The notes below the pieces were generated by a model. That model did not search any database, was not told where the DNA came from, and worked only from the letters and a program-made list of their open reading frames with translations. A stretch of DNA of 64,000 nucleotides, taken from assembly GCA_022641835.1 (NCBI GenBank), contig CP048720.1:682001-746000 (forward strand), in the 5' to 3' direction. Source of the stretch: Petasospora fabianii. Lineage: Eukaryota; Ascomycota; Saccharomycetes; Phaffomycetales; Wickerhamomycetaceae. This document shows, piece after piece, positions 27,450 through 37,501 of this stretch. Each line of letters starts with the position of its first letter. Positions within the stretch are counted from its first letter, which is position 1. A program made the position numbers and the translations under genes.

Positions 27450-29255
27450 ATGGCCTCTCTCAACGACCTCTTCAAGGAGCTTGCAGTGCAGGCTGACGAG
27501 GGTGAGTACTCTGCGGTCTTTGAACAGGCCTCCGACATTCTCAAAAGTGCACCACACGACCTCCGTGCCCTCACTCACACCGTCGTGGCCCTCATCCATC
27601 TCGAGCGTTACTTGGATGCTCTCCGTTTCCTTAAACAGTACAGTCAGGCCGATCCAGGCAACTCACTGATTCTTGAGAAGCTTTATGTCTACTACAAGCT
27701 GAACTTGGCTACGGAGCTGCGCACTGCTCTCGATTCGATCCCAGAGTCTGACAACACCAAGGCCATTCTCCATCTCAAGGCACAGTTCCTCTACCAACAA
27801 GGAAACTACGCCGAGGCACTCGAAATTTACAGAGATCTTATTAGCCAGGTGGATTCCCGCCATCCTCTCTACGCTGATCTCGCTATCAACGAGCGTGCTG
27901 TCCTCGCCGATGGTATTGCCTCAGGCTCAATTGTTGGAACTACACAACCGTCTATCACCGATTCCCCAACCTCCCACGATCTCATTTACAATGAGGCCGC
28001 TCTTGCACTGGCTTCTGGTAACACTGATAAGGCCCTGTCACTTTTGGATGAGGCTGAGCAACTGGCTGCTGCTCTTGATGACGAAGATGAGCTCATCCCA
28101 ATCCAGCTCCAACGTGCATTTGTTCTCTTCTCCCTCGACAAGACCGAAGAAGCCATTGAGATCCTTCACAAGGTTGAGAACTTGAAGTCTGATGATAGTC
28201 TTGGATCAATCGTTCTATCCAACAACTTGGTTGCCTCGTCGAGCACAACCCCATCAGCTGTCTTCTTGTTGAAGGAGCTCCAATTCCCAAACAAGATCAA
28301 TGAACTTAGTGCCCGTCTCTCTGCAGAGCAGCGCTGCATTCTCTGGAAGAACTACTACCGTCTTGCAGTCAAGGCAGGAAAACGTGTGCAACTCTCCACA
28401 TCTGATGGCGCTGATATCACAGGTCGTGTTCTCTCATCTCTTTCCAAGGCTGGTGTATCCATCACAGACGATAACATCAAGGTCCAGGCTAAGAAGGCAC
28501 TCAAATACGCTAAAACTGTGAAGACTATCCCTGCTTCTATCGCTGCTGCTCAATTGAACATCCAAACAGGAAACCTTGACGCTGCCGTATCTGCTTTGGA
28601 GGTCCTACCAGACGAGTCTCGTCTCACACCGGGCATCAGTGGTACTCTTCTATCGCTTTATGCCACTCTCAGTTCCGAGAAGAAGGCAACATCGCTCTTC
28701 AATGATGTGACATCTGCATACAAGGGCAAGGAGTTAACATCTATGGAAAACACCTTCCTCACAACGTTCTATCTCCACTTCTTGTCACACCCAGAACTAT
28801 CATCAGAGGCTAAAGAGATTCTCAATTCCCTTAATACCAAGAACCCATCACATATCATCTCCGCTGCTCTGCATCCAACAGAGCCAGCCACCAATCTCAC
28901 TCCTCTCTCCGACCTCACATCATCATACACCGTTGAGGATCTCATCACAGAGGCCACATCTCATTTGCAATCTCAGTTCACAACCAAGATCCCACCGGCT
29001 AAGGTCACCAAGAAACGTGCCAATAAGAAAGGTCGCATTCCAGCCACTTTCGATGCCAAGGTCGAGCCTGACCCAGAGAGATGGTTGCCAATGAAGGACC
29101 GTTCGTACTATAAGCCAAAGAAGGGTAAAAAGAAGAATGCCAGAGACACACAGGGTGGTTCTGCTGATCACACCACTGAGGAGGCATTGAATACCAAACA
29201 AAACAGTGCTTCCTCCTCTGCTGGGCAGAAGAAAAAGAAGAAGGGCAAAAAGTGA
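27450..29255 (+). CDS. SRP72: Signal recognition particle subunit SRP72
   Basis: 601 residues. Srp72 binds SRP68 and the SRP RNA in cytosolic SRP, which targets nascent secretory proteins to the ER. TPR-type helical repeats run from about residue 5 to 450 (for example LRALTHTVVALIHLERYLDA and LKAQFLYQQGNYAEALEIY). The basic C-terminal RNA-binding region (about 510-600) carries the family signature PDPERWLPMKDRSYYKPKK near 541, then Lys-rich KKGKKKNA and a terminal KKKKKGKK. Start and length fit the family (S. cerevisiae 640 aa). Confidence 0.96.
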   Translation: MASLNDLFKELAVQADEGEYSAVFEQASDILKSAPHDLRALTHTVVALIHLERYLDALRFLKQYSQADPGNSLILEKLYVYYKLNLATELRTALDSIPESDNTKAILHLKAQFLYQQGNYAEALEIYRDLISQVDSRHPLYADLAINERAVLADGIASGSIVGTTQPSITDSPTSHDLIYNEAALALASGNTDKALSLLDEAEQLAAALDDEDELIPIQLQRAFVLFSLDKTEEAIEILHKVENLKSDDSLGSIVLSNNLVASSSTTPSAVFLLKELQFPNKINELSARLSAEQRCILWKNYYRLAVKAGKRVQLSTSDGADITGRVLSSLSKAGVSITDDNIKVQAKKALKYAKTVKTIPASIAAAQLNIQTGNLDAAVSALEVLPDESRLTPGISGTLLSLYATLSSEKKATSLFNDVTSAYKGKELTSMENTFLTTFYLHFLSHPELSSEAKEILNSLNTKNPSHIISAALHPTEPATNLTPLSDLTSSYTVEDLITEATSHLQSQFTTKIPPAKVTKKRANKKGRIPATFDAKVEPDPERWLPMKDRSYYKPKKGKKKNARDTQGGSADHTTEEALNTKQNSASSSAGQKKKKKGKK

Positions 29256-29519
29256 ATTTGAGACTTTATAATTAATGGATAAGCCCTTTTGGACTAAAAC
29301 AATTGTAAAAGAATATTTGTCAGCTACAAAGACTTGTATAAAACCAACCCATCATCATGAAGAGCGAGGGGAGATCGATTACTCTCTAATATGTACAATT
29401 AGCTCTCACTTCTTCAATGAGTGAACTTTAAAAAATCAAACCAGATCCTCAAGTGTGTTTCTTTCGTTATTTTCCGTTCTCTAAAATGCCGTAAATGCTC
29501 CAAAATGCAGTGATATAAC

Positions 29520-30512
29520 TTAGTTGTCATAAGCCAACTTGGATCTCTGAGATGGCAACAACTTCTTTCCTTCTGGCTCATACTCAGCCTTAGCTCTAGC
29601 AAGCATCTCAGCCTCCTGCTCCTTAGTGAATCTTACCACAAGCTCATCTGGGGCCACGAACTGGAACTTACCAAAGGCAAAGTCTCTGTCACTCATCTTG
29701 GACAAGATGTACAACTGCTCTCTGACGTACTTGACAGCAGCCTCCAAATGGGCAAAGTCCATGTTGGATCTGGCATTGAATAAGTTTCTCCAGATGGCAG
29801 TGGCTAACGTGGCATCGTCTGTGGCGAAACCCTCGTCATAAGAGCAGACGAGACCTCTAAGTTGGGAGTTGTAGTCCTTGAGGTATGTATCAGAGATTCT
29901 TGAGGAGTTCACATTCATCTCATCGTGAAGTCTGAGCTCCATGTCTCTAAAGAATCTGTCAATGAGCTTCTGCTGGTAGTTTCTACCGTACTTGAACGGC
30001 ATTGCTCTCATTCTGACAGAGAGCATCCATGTGTGCAAAGCAGTAATTTGGAACCACTGGGAGAAAGTTCTTGGGAGTTTCAAATCCTCATAGAAAAATC
30101 TTGCAGAGTTGCTGAGCTCCTCATCCTCAAACTGCAAACCTTGCTTTTTGCACTCAGCATAGTAAACAGAAGCAGCGATAGGACCAGCACGGATTCTGTC
30201 CATGTCGAGTCTGAGTCCGGCAATGGCAAGCTCACCAACTGTCTTCATGAAGCCGGACATCTGGTATCCCTCCTTCTCAAACTTAGAATCCGAAAGCATT
30301 GGTCTCTTTTGCTTTGGTTTCACAGGAGCGGGATTCTGTGGGAGATTGATACGGATCGTAGATTGCTGTGCGATGTCACGCGGAGTGAGAGGATCGAGCT
30401 TGGAGATGTTCTTGATGTCTTCTGGTTCCGGGACGTAGGACTTGTAGCGCACGCTCTGGGCAGCGAGCGACGTACAACGTGGGGCCTGTCTGAGTTGTGA
30501 TCTAAGCATCAT
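29520..30512 (-). CDS. CBP3: Cytochrome bc1 assembly factor CBP3 (UQCC1)
   Basis: 330 residues. Cbp3, with Cbp6, binds the mitochondrial ribosome exit and newly made cytochrome b and feeds it into complex III assembly. The N-terminus is a presequence (MMLRSQLRQAPRCTSLAAQS). The ubiquinol-cytochrome c chaperone domain covers about 150-290 with LPRTFSQWFQITALHTWML, MPFKYGRNYQQKLIDRFF and YLKDYNSQLRGLVCSYDEGF. Two adjacent ATGs at 30507-30512 could both serve. A CCAAT box lies about 160 bp upstream. Confidence 0.95.
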   Translation of the reverse strand: MMLRSQLRQAPRCTSLAAQSVRYKSYVPEPEDIKNISKLDPLTPRDIAQQSTIRINLPQNPAPVKPKQKRPMLSDSKFEKEGYQMSGFMKTVGELAIAGLRLDMDRIRAGPIAASVYYAECKKQGLQFEDEELSNSARFFYEDLKLPRTFSQWFQITALHTWMLSVRMRAMPFKYGRNYQQKLIDRFFRDMELRLHDEMNVNSSRISDTYLKDYNSQLRGLVCSYDEGFATDDATLATAIWRNLFNARSNMDFAHLEAAVKYVREQLYILSKMSDRDFAFGKFQFVAPDELVVRFTKEQEAEMLARAKAEYEPEGKKLLPSQRSKLAYDN

Positions 30513-30874
30513 CTTGAATGGGCACTATATCTGTGTTTTGTTGACTTCAAAAGGGCCAACAGAGTAGAGATAGTCCTCTACAACTGGCCCTTCATGTCCG
30601 CTTGAAATGTTATTTTTTTTTCTTTCTTTTCCGCGATGGAGATGTTCGGGTTTCCGTGGGGAAGTTCATCCAATCAGCGAATGGTGAATCGTAAGGAAAC
30701 AAGTAATATGAACCCTTTAATTGTCTTTTATGTAATCCAGACAATTGTCAGTATTGTTATGGCACTACGACACCAGCTCTTTTTACCATGAGCCGAAACG
30801 TTTATATACAGTCGACATCTTCATATACAGAGGGAGGGGGGAAGTAGGGTACCAATCATCATTACACCGAGTGA
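30513..30874. other. Intergenic, 362 bp, CBP3 promoter region
   Basis: Spacer between two tandem reverse-strand genes. It carries CCAATCAG at 30670-30677 (HAP-complex-like) and a T-run near 30610. The left edge belongs to the CBP3 leader and the right part to the 3' end of RSM23. No ORF with coding character. Confidence 0.45.
30670..30677 (+). promoter_or_regulatory. CCAAT box (HAP-type) upstream of CBP3
   Basis: CCAATCAG about 160 bp upstream of the CBP3 ATG. It fits the Hap2/3/4/5 consensus core CCAAT followed by NA/CA, in the expected distance range. Many nuclear genes for respiratory-chain assembly in yeasts use this site. Single short motif, so modest confidence. Confidence 0.3.
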
Positions 30875-32236
30875 TCAGAGGTACATCACGACGGATCTGA
30901 TCAGCTCCAATGGGTTACCATTACCGGAAAGGACGTACTTCTGAGCAGCTAGTTGCTCCATAGTGTTCTGCTGCAACTCATCAGCTCTGAAGGCCCCAGC
31001 ATCGGCCAAGACACCGACGAGGGAAGAGACCTGATCCTTTGTGAGCTTGGAAACCTCAATTGGCTTCACGCCATTGAGCTGAGAGGCAATACGGCGATTG
31101 AGCTTGTACTGTGGTGTGTAAGGACCAGCCTGGGCAAGACCAAGACCTGTGTTGAGTGTCAGTGTGTTTCTGTCATCGGCAGATGTGGAGAGGATGACAG
31201 CACCCTTTTGGAAGGATTTTTGAGCAGATGTTAAGGAGAGGATGAAGTTTGTGATTTGGAAATCACTGAGATAGAGTGGTTTGTTCTCAGTGTTGCGGTA
31301 TGCTGTCTGTGGAGATGCAGTAAGGGCGGAGAAGTTATCAACAGCGACAAAGACAGGGGCTTTTGATTGATTCAGGAGCTCATCGAACAAAATCTGAAGA
31401 ATCTGACCACGCTGTCTTCCGGCAACGTTAGCCTTCACAAGGTCAGCAAGTGTGTGTTGAGTGTTGAATTTTGTAGCGGCTCTTCCCTTAGCACTGGACT
31501 CGATGACGTACTCCTTGGAAAGGTTGATCTTTGGCAAGGAGGTAGCATTAGCATGACGTATCTTATCTAACAGACGCTTCGTATACATAGGTTGTGTGTA
31601 AGTTCCAAGCTTAGAGTCAAACCAGTAGTCACAAGAACCGTCAACAAGTCTGAGGGCATGTGGGATTGAGATCACAACTGCGTTTTCATTTTGAACTGCA
31701 ATGGCGAGAGAGTGGGCAAGCAATGTGGACTTTCCAATACCACGTTCACCAACCAAACAAACACGGTTCTCTGAGGACGGCGCGTTAAAGGCATTGTTGA
31801 CGACAGACTCAAGCTGTTTGGTCTCCGGACGCACAAGCGTCACTGGGGTTGGGAACACTTCGGCGTATTGATCCTTCTTAAAAGCACCACATTGTGTAAG
31901 TTTCTGCTTCTGGAGCTCCGTGTAGCGCACTACGGCACCTTCTGTGAGGGCGCCTTCGAATGGGGAGATAGTGGAGAGATTGGCTTCGCTCTTCTTGTGG
32001 TAACGACCAGCATGAACGTGATCTTCGAAGAAACGGAAGGAACCAGCAGACTTCTTACTGGATCTCGCAGAGTCTCCTCCTCTCTTGAAACCCTGTGATG
32101 TGGCCTTTGGACCGGAGGTCTTCGGCGCGAGAAGCACACGTGATGTGTGTATGGAACGTGCACAGCGCACAACAGACTGTCTCAGCATCTCGTTGGCCAG
32201 TGAAGAATGGATAACCAGAGACAAAGGTGTCTCCAT
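30875..32236 (-). CDS. RSM23: Mitochondrial ribosomal protein mS29 (RSM23/DAP3)
   Basis: 453 residues from ATG 32236. A second in-frame Met 16 codons later (32188) begins MLRQSVVRCARSIHTSRVLL, a classic mitochondrial presequence, so translation may start there. The DAP3 family is a GTP-binding component of the small mitoribosomal subunit. A P-loop GERGIGKST lies at about 162-170, with flanking RVCLV and LLAHSLAIAV. VDGSCDYWF and PVFVAVDNFSALTA form the Walker B region. The C-terminal winged-helix-like part ends GNPLELIRSVVMYL. It is tandem with CBP3 and SGF73. Confidence 0.93.
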   Translation of the reverse strand: METPLSLVIHSSLANEMLRQSVVRCARSIHTSRVLLAPKTSGPKATSQGFKRGGDSARSSKKSAGSFRFFEDHVHAGRYHKKSEANLSTISPFEGALTEGAVVRYTELQKQKLTQCGAFKKDQYAEVFPTPVTLVRPETKQLESVVNNAFNAPSSENRVCLVGERGIGKSTLLAHSLAIAVQNENAVVISIPHALRLVDGSCDYWFDSKLGTYTQPMYTKRLLDKIRHANATSLPKINLSKEYVIESSAKGRAATKFNTQHTLADLVKANVAGRQRGQILQILFDELLNQSKAPVFVAVDNFSALTASPQTAYRNTENKPLYLSDFQITNFILSLTSAQKSFQKGAVILSTSADDRNTLTLNTGLGLAQAGPYTPQYKLNRRIASQLNGVKPIEVSKLTKDQVSSLVGVLADAGAFRADELQQNTMEQLAAQKYVLSGNGNPLELIRSVVMYL

Positions 32237-32565
32237 TAACCGCTCTCGATGATGTTAAACGCTGAAAAATTGGGCGAGCGCGATCTCGGGGAGCGTATTC
32301 CGAGGGTAGACTTGGTCATGTGACATACTTGAAGACCCGAGGGGGTCAGATACCACAGAGACTAGAACTAACTCATGAAGCAATTACGGCACAATTGAAA
32401 TGGAAGATAACATTAAAAACAAACCCTAGAGATACCGTGGAAGCAATGATCTTATAAAAGACCCAAACAAGAAAAATACACGAAAAGCAAAATACAATAA
32501 CAATACAAAAACCGAAAGGAAGGAACAACATAAAACATACCATAAGAGGCCCCTTAATCATCACC
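32237..32565. other. Intergenic, 329 bp, RSM23 promoter region
   Basis: Spacer between tandem reverse-strand genes SGF73 and RSM23. AT-rich right half with A-rich runs (3' end of SGF73 on the reverse strand), GC-richer left half next to RSM23. No recognised motif or ORF. Confidence 0.4.
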
Positions 32566-33801
32566 TCATTTGTTCTGCTGCTGTAGAGCCTGTTGCTGTT
32601 GCATAGCCAACATCTTCTGTCTAGCAGCGGCCTGTTGCTGAGCAAGGATCTGTGCATTCCTTGAGGCCTGTTGCTGCTGTGCAAGTGCCACCGCAGCCGC
32701 TCCTGGCGTGTTCTGAGGAGGTGTTTGAACAGCAGCTTGTGGAGTGTTACCTGCAGATGGGACTGCCGTGTTCTTGTTCAGCATCATTCTCTGTGGGGCC
32801 CTGACAAGGTACAGATAGTCATTGGTATGGTCAATATCTATCAGAGCTGTACGACCATTGAAACCGCCAACTCCGTTACTATTGGTGATACGCGGCAAGA
32901 TGGCACCGGCAAACATCTCACGCATACGCAGAAAGTTTGTACGTACACGAGTTGAGACTAGGTTCTTGCGTTCTAATGGAAGTGGAAGCGATCTCGAAAC
33001 ACCTGATAAGACTTGCTGTGTCTCTTCATCTGAGTCGAGCGTAGCAGATGAGGCATGAAGCATCTCATCCTTCTCAGCTTGAGCCTTTGCAGCTTGACCT
33101 GCAATCTTGACCTGGTTTCTGTGTTGATATGCAGCAAGAAGTTCATCATATGAAGCCGAACGACCAGGAACTGCACGCTTAGCACCCATTGAATGTGTCT
33201 TACACGTTAAAGATCTCGCGCAGAAGCCTCCTGTAGGTAGTGCAACACCACATTGTCTCTCGACATCAACGGGACCCTTGTTCTTTTGATTTGCCTTCTT
33301 TTTCAACTTTGGCTGCTGTTGTTGTTGCTGCTGCTCTTTGTCCTTCTTGGATTTTTTGTCGATGGCCACTACAGTTGCAGCCTCCTTCTCAAGCTTTCTT
33401 TTCTTGTTGTTATTGTTATTGTTGTTATTCTTGTTGTCACCCATATTGACAGGTGTTGAAGCAGTGGCAGTAGTAGAGGGAGTCTCCTTTTGTTGCTTGA
33501 GTTCAAGACACTTCTTGATGTGAGTACCAAGGTGATGTGTAAGGATAGGTCTGTTACAAAGTGTGCAGACTCTGTACTGGAGCTGTGAGTTGAGAGGAGC
33601 TGTTAAATGAAGGTCGTTCTTAAATGGCGAATTGTCGTGGTCAACTTCAGTAAGAGTCTCCAGATAGCTTCCAACGTCCTTCCAGACGTAATCGTTCTGC
33701 TGTTTTGGATTCTGTGGGGTTTTGTTGAGCTTGAGACCCTTGATCTTAGCGTCCTGGCCAAACGATTGTGGGATAGTGAGAGCGTCGACTCCAGAGGTCA
33801 T
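32566..33801 (-). CDS. SGF73: SAGA deubiquitinase-module subunit SGF73 (ataxin-7 homologue)
   Basis: 411 residues from ATG 33801; the open frame continues upstream without another ATG. Sgf73 anchors the Ubp8/Sgf11/Sus1 deubiquitinase module to SAGA and stimulates removal of H2B ubiquitin. A zinc-binding segment C79-x2-C82 ... H..H..C98 (CTLCNRPILTHHLGTHIKKC) comes first. A low-complexity linker with Asn and Gln runs follows, then the SCA7 domain (about 190-250) with ERQCGVALPTGGFCARSLTC and KTHSMGAKRAVPGRS. The C-terminus is Gln/Ala-rich (QQQQ repeats), like the polyQ character of ataxin-7. Confidence 0.94.
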   Translation of the reverse strand: MTSGVDALTIPQSFGQDAKIKGLKLNKTPQNPKQQNDYVWKDVGSYLETLTEVDHDNSPFKNDLHLTAPLNSQLQYRVCTLCNRPILTHHLGTHIKKCLELKQQKETPSTTATASTPVNMGDNKNNNNNNNNKKRKLEKEAATVVAIDKKSKKDKEQQQQQQQPKLKKKANQKNKGPVDVERQCGVALPTGGFCARSLTCKTHSMGAKRAVPGRSASYDELLAAYQHRNQVKIAGQAAKAQAEKDEMLHASSATLDSDEETQQVLSGVSRSLPLPLERKNLVSTRVRTNFLRMREMFAGAILPRITNSNGVGGFNGRTALIDIDHTNDYLYLVRAPQRMMLNKNTAVPSAGNTPQAAVQTPPQNTPGAAAVALAQQQQASRNAQILAQQQAAARQKMLAMQQQQALQQQNK

Positions 33802-34214
33802 TCTCCGGGGAGGTATTTGCGGGAGCAGATGTACGGGCTCGGGCCAAACTGAAGGAGAGATGAGATTCAAAGGTCACAGTTGCGACACCTGTTTTCTAAA
33901 ACTGTGTCGTCTGCGAACCCGGATGACGCGTAACGTGGTACTTCCTCACTAACCATGACACAAGAGCTCTCTTTGTCTCACTCCGCTATCGGCTCTTCGG
34001 CCCAAAGACAAACTATTCGCGACTGATCCAGAAAGCCGGGTAATGGATATGGTCTTCTCGACTATAGTATGTGCCCTAACCGGCACAGAAGGAAAAATTC
34101 AAAAAAACACCCCAACACCACAAAATCTCAGACGGGACGGTGAAAAATTTTTCGAGCGACGCACCTTCAACACACTCTTCACATCATCTTAGAAGCTCAC
34201 CATCCATACTAACA
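33802..34214. other. Divergent promoter region SGF73/RPL4
   Basis: 413 bp. It contains an ACGCGT (MCB-like) hexamer at about 33927 and, near the RPL4 start, an RRPE-like TGAAAAATTTT at 34141-34151. TACTAAC occurs six bases before the RPL4 ATG but is unlikely to be used as a branch point. No ORF with coding character. Confidence 0.45.
34141..34151 (+). promoter_or_regulatory. RRPE-like element upstream of RPL4
   Basis: TGAAAAATTTT matches the RRPE core (TGAAAAWTTTT) of ribosomal and rRNA-processing genes in yeasts. It lies 64 bp upstream of the RPL4 ATG, so the transcript must start just downstream if the element is used. Single motif. Confidence 0.35.
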
Positions 34215-35306
34215 ATGTCCCGTCCACAGGTCTCTGTCTACTCCACTTCCGGTGAGGTCACCTCCTCTGCCCTCCCACTCCCAGCTGTCTTCTCTGCTCC
34301 AATCAGACCAGACATTGTTCACTCTGTCTTCACTGCCGTGAACAAGAACAAGCGTCAGGCTTACGCTGTTGCCGAGAACGCTGGTCACCAGACCTCTGCT
34401 GAGTCCTGGGGTACCGGTCGTGCTGTCGCCCGTATTCCACGTGTTGGTGGTGGTGGTACTCACCGTTCCGGTCAGGCTGCTTTCGGTAACATGTGTCGTA
34501 GTGGTCGTATGTTCGCTCCAACTAAGACCTGGAGAAAGTGGCACGTTAAGGTCAACCACAACGAGAAGAGATACGCTACTGCTTCTGCTATTGCTGCTTC
34601 TGCTGTCGCTTCCCTCGTTTTGGCTAGAGGTCACAGAGTTGAGCAGATCCCAGAGGTTCCACTCGTTGTCTCCTCCGAGGTTGAGTCTATCACCAAGACT
34701 AAGGAGGCTGTCGCTCTCTTGAAGGCTGTCGGTGCCCACAGAGACGTTGTCAAGGTCATCAAGTCCAAGAAGATCAGAGCCGGTAAGGGTAAGCTCAGAG
34801 GTCGTCGTTACACTGAGAGACGTGGTCCACTCGTTGTCTACTCTGAGGACAAGGGTTTGGTCAAGGCCTTCAGAAACATCCCAGGTGTTGAGACCGCTAA
34901 CGTTTCCTCCCTCGGTTTGTTGCAGTTGGCTCCAGGTGCCCACGTTGGTAGATTCGTCATCTGGACTGAGTCTGCTTTCGCCAAGTTGGATGCTGTCTGG
35001 GGTTCCGAGTCTGTTGCTTCTGCCAAGTCCAACTACTCTCTCCCATCTAACATCATTGCCAACAGTGATGTCACCAGAATCATCAACTCTTCTGAGATTC
35101 AGGCCGTTGTCAGACCAGCTGGTCAGCCAACCCAGAAGCGTACTCACGTTTTGAAGAAGAACCCACTTAAGAACAAGCAGGTTCTCCTCAGATTGAACCC
35201 ATACGCTAAGGCCTTCTCCGCTGAGAAGCTCGGTTCCAGAAAGGCTGACACCAAGCCAGCTAAGCCATCTAAGGGTCAGTTCGAGGAGCTCCTCAAGCAC
35301 GACTAA
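34215..35306 (+). CDS. RPL4: 60S ribosomal protein uL4
   Basis: 363 residues (S. cerevisiae Rpl4 is 362). The start [14 protein letters not shown] is the conserved yeast N-terminus, so ATG 34215 is used and the upstream in-frame extension is not. uL4 lines the peptide exit tunnel. Highly conserved blocks are present: [68 protein letters not shown] and [20 protein letters not shown]. Codon use is extremely biased (TTG/CTC, GCT, GTC, AGA), as expected for a highly expressed gene. No intron, as in S. cerevisiae. Confidence 0.99.
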   Translation: MSRPQVSVYSTSGEVTSSALPLPAVFSAPIRPDIVHSVFTAVNKNKRQAYAVAENAGHQTSAESWGTGRAVARIPRVGGGGTHRSGQAAFGNMCRSGRMFAPTKTWRKWHVKVNHNEKRYATASAIAASAVASLVLARGHRVEQIPEVPLVVSSEVESITKTKEAVALLKAVGAHRDVVKVIKSKKIRAGKGKLRGRRYTERRGPLVVYSEDKGLVKAFRNIPGVETANVSSLGLLQLAPGAHVGRFVIWTESAFAKLDAVWGSESVASAKSNYSLPSNIIANSDVTRIINSSEIQAVVRPAGQPTQKRTHVLKKNPLKNKQVLLRLNPYAKAFSAEKLGSRKADTKPAKPSKGQFEELLKHD

Positions 35307-35628
35307 ATGCTTTCTTTCTCTGTTTTTAAACAAGGATTGAAAAAAGCATGTCGAGACTAGAGATGACTCTTGTTGAATCGTAATATGGATATATAGTGCT
35401 CAGATTGAATATGTCTATGGTTGTCTTTATCTTTAAACTGTGTCGTAGCTACAATATCTTTTGATTGACCGCCTTTTGATCTGTCATTCAACTCATCGGA
35501 CCTTCGGGCTCACTCGGGGATAAATGGAACTGAGTTTGAAGAGCCACAATTACTCAGTTGCTTTCGCTTAACCATCGACTACAGAACTACATTTCGACCA
35601 CCAAACACCCGTCAAAAGTTCTAACATA
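35307..35628. other. Intergenic, 322 bp
   Basis: Spacer between tandem RPL4 and the SDR gene. It holds the RPL4 3' end (TATATA near 35389) and the next promoter (GATAAATG near 35519). Nothing else recognised. Confidence 0.4.
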
Positions 35629-36330
35629 ATGACCACAAAGCTCGCAATCATAGGTGCCAATGGAAAAGTGGCCACTCTGCTCGTCAAGCGTCTTTCTCAA
35701 CTCAAGTCTGAGTTTGACACGACCGCCTTCATTCGCAGCAAAGACCAAGCACCAAAGTTTGAAGCACTGGGGATCAAATACTCCACAGCCATTGATATCA
35801 CGAACACCAACTTGAAAAGTGTCACTGAAGCTCTGAAGGGTTATGATGCTGTCGTGTTCAGTGCAGGTGCAGGTGGTAAAGGTCTTGATCTCACCTTTTC
35901 AGTTGATCTCGATGGTGCTGTCAAAGTTGCTGAAGCTGTCAGGGCAAACAAGATCAAGAAATTTGTTCTTGTGAGCGCCATTAAGGCTGATGATAGAGAC
36001 TTCTGGTGGAATGGCCCTATCAGATCTTACTACATTGCTAAGAAGTACGCCGATGAGGTTATCAAGACCATGAATATTGACTGGACAATTCTTCAGCCAG
36101 GTAGACTCTTGGACAGTGAAAGCAATGGGAAGATCATGGATCCATCCAAGGTAAACGCTTTTGCTGATTCAGTTGATGTCGCTACTGAGAGTGAGAAGAT
36201 TGGTATCCCAAGAGATGACGTTGCTATTTCCATAATCGAGTCACTCAGATCTGCCAATGCGGCAAAGAAGGTTATCCCCTTGATTTCTGGTGACATCCCA
36301 ATTGCTGAGGCCATCAAGGATATCAAGTGA
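35629..36330 (+). CDS. Atypical SDR NAD(P)-binding protein (YMR090W-like)
   Basis: 233 residues. The N-terminal dinucleotide-binding loop GANGKVA (9-15) follows a beta strand LAIIG. FVLVSAIKADDR, the YYIAKKYADEV motif (Tyr-x3-Lys arrangement typical of SDR enzymes) and WTILQPGRLLD complete the NAD(P)H-binding (YwnB/NmrA-like) fold. It resembles S. cerevisiae YMR090W, a cytoplasmic protein of unknown substrate. Probably an oxidoreductase or redox sensor; the substrate cannot be told from sequence. Confidence 0.85.
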   Translation: MTTKLAIIGANGKVATLLVKRLSQLKSEFDTTAFIRSKDQAPKFEALGIKYSTAIDITNTNLKSVTEALKGYDAVVFSAGAGGKGLDLTFSVDLDGAVKVAEAVRANKIKKFVLVSAIKADDRDFWWNGPIRSYYIAKKYADEVIKTMNIDWTILQPGRLLDSESNGKIMDPSKVNAFADSVDVATESEKIGIPRDDVAISIIESLRSANAAKKVIPLISGDIPIAEAIKDIK

Positions 36331-36451
36331 TGTTCTCATCACTATGCTACAACTGCTTATGAAAGATAAGACAATTACATGCACTTTATGATCATCTTAC
36401 ATTCTGTAATTAGCTGAAAGGCGTCCAATATAATCAGAGCTTGGCTGATTC

Positions 36452-37501
36452 CTAGTTTATCGTAGCCTTGATTGCCTCAATGACCTTACTGTGGAACTGC
36501 TTAGAAGCGGCAATGACACCAGAACTGTACAAGTAACGACCTTTACCAAAGTCTAACTCTTTACCGGTCATATCAGTGACAACACCACTACTCTCAGTAA
36601 TTAACACATTACCGGCAGCATGATCCCAGACCTTCTCCTGGTATGTGGCACTAACTGGAAGCCTGAGGTAGATCTCAGCAAGACCCTTGGAAAGTGTACA
36701 GTATTTGGCCTGCGAATCGAGGTTAACAGTCTGGTCAGTAGGAATATTGAGGTATTGTTTGATCTTGGACTGATTGTCATGGGAAGAGTGGCCCTTCTCA
36801 ACACCTTCACAGACGGTGATCTCAGATGTAGAAGCGAGGTTATTCTTCATTGTGATCTTTTCGCTCTTGGTCAAGTCCTCATCAACAACATCGAATAATT
36901 TGGCGTAGTATGAACCCTGTCCCTTGATAGCAGTGAACAAACCACCCTTGTATGATGTGTTCTTGAAGTCATCTGGCAAGTTTGGACAACCAATAACACC
37001 AAGCTGAACGACACCGTCTTCAATGAGGGCCAAACAAACGGCATACTGATCTCCTCTGAGGAAACCCTTGGTACCATCAATTGGATCAAGAGCCCAGAAT
37101 CTACCCTTGCTGCCACCCTGAGAGGCACCTTCATCAATCACCTTACACACCTCATCGATACCTTTGAGCTCTGGACCAAGAACCGAAGACGAACCGAACT
37201 TTTCAGTGTATGACTTGTCGTTCTTCTTAAGCTCAGCAAGCACCTTATCAGCGAGTGCGCTGTTCTCCTGGAGATCCTTTGAGTCCTCTTCACCAATGAC
37301 CTCATCGCCTGGGAAGTTGTGCTTGATAGCATTAATAATCACAGCCTGTGCAGAAAAATCACCAACGGTCACTGGAGACTTGTCCTCTTTGGTGATAGTG
37401 TTAGATGCCTTGTTGGCAAGCACCTGCTCCGAGACTGCCTGAGTCAAGAGAGCAGCCTTCTGGACAGCCAAACGCGCAATGTAAGCCTCTTTCTCGTACA
37501 T
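36452..37501 (-). CDS. MET22: 3'(2'),5'-bisphosphate nucleotidase MET22/HAL2
   Basis: 349 residues from ATG 37501 (S. cerevisiae 357). It hydrolyses 3'-phosphoadenosine 5'-phosphate (PAP) made during sulfate assimilation; it is the Li+/Na+-sensitive salt-tolerance target Hal2. The metal-binding motifs of the inositol-monophosphatase superfamily are present: GEEDS (70-74) and WALDPIDGTKGF with D139 and D142. SPVTVGDFSAQAVI and, near the C-terminus, KVWDHAAGNVLITESSG (third metal-ligand motif) are also seen. The open frame extends 40 codons upstream without an ATG, and that stretch has presequence-like composition. Confidence 0.95.
   Translation of the reverse strand: MYEKEAYIARLAVQKAALLTQAVSEQVLANKASNTITKEDKSPVTVGDFSAQAVIINAIKHNFPGDEVIGEEDSKDLQENSALADKVLAELKKNDKSYTEKFGSSSVLGPELKGIDEVCKVIDEGASQGGSKGRFWALDPIDGTKGFLRGDQYAVCLALIEDGVVQLGVIGCPNLPDDFKNTSYKGGLFTAIKGQGSYYAKLFDVVDEDLTKSEKITMKNNLASTSEITVCEGVEKGHSSHDNQSKIKQYLNIPTDQTVNLDSQAKYCTLSKGLAEIYLRLPVSATYQEKVWDHAAGNVLITESSGVVTDMTGKELDFGKGRYLYSSGVIAASKQFHSKVIEAIKATIN

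Noticed and set aside
34209-34232. TACTAAC just before the RPL4 ATG with CACAG downstream, like an intron 3' end
   Set aside because: Splicing there would remove the conserved MSRPQV start, which matches other yeast uL4 proteins.
34209-35333. Antisense ORF of 374 codons across the whole RPL4 gene
   Set aside because: It is a shadow made by the strong codon bias of RPL4, which avoids codons that read as stops on the opposite strand. The sense protein is certain.
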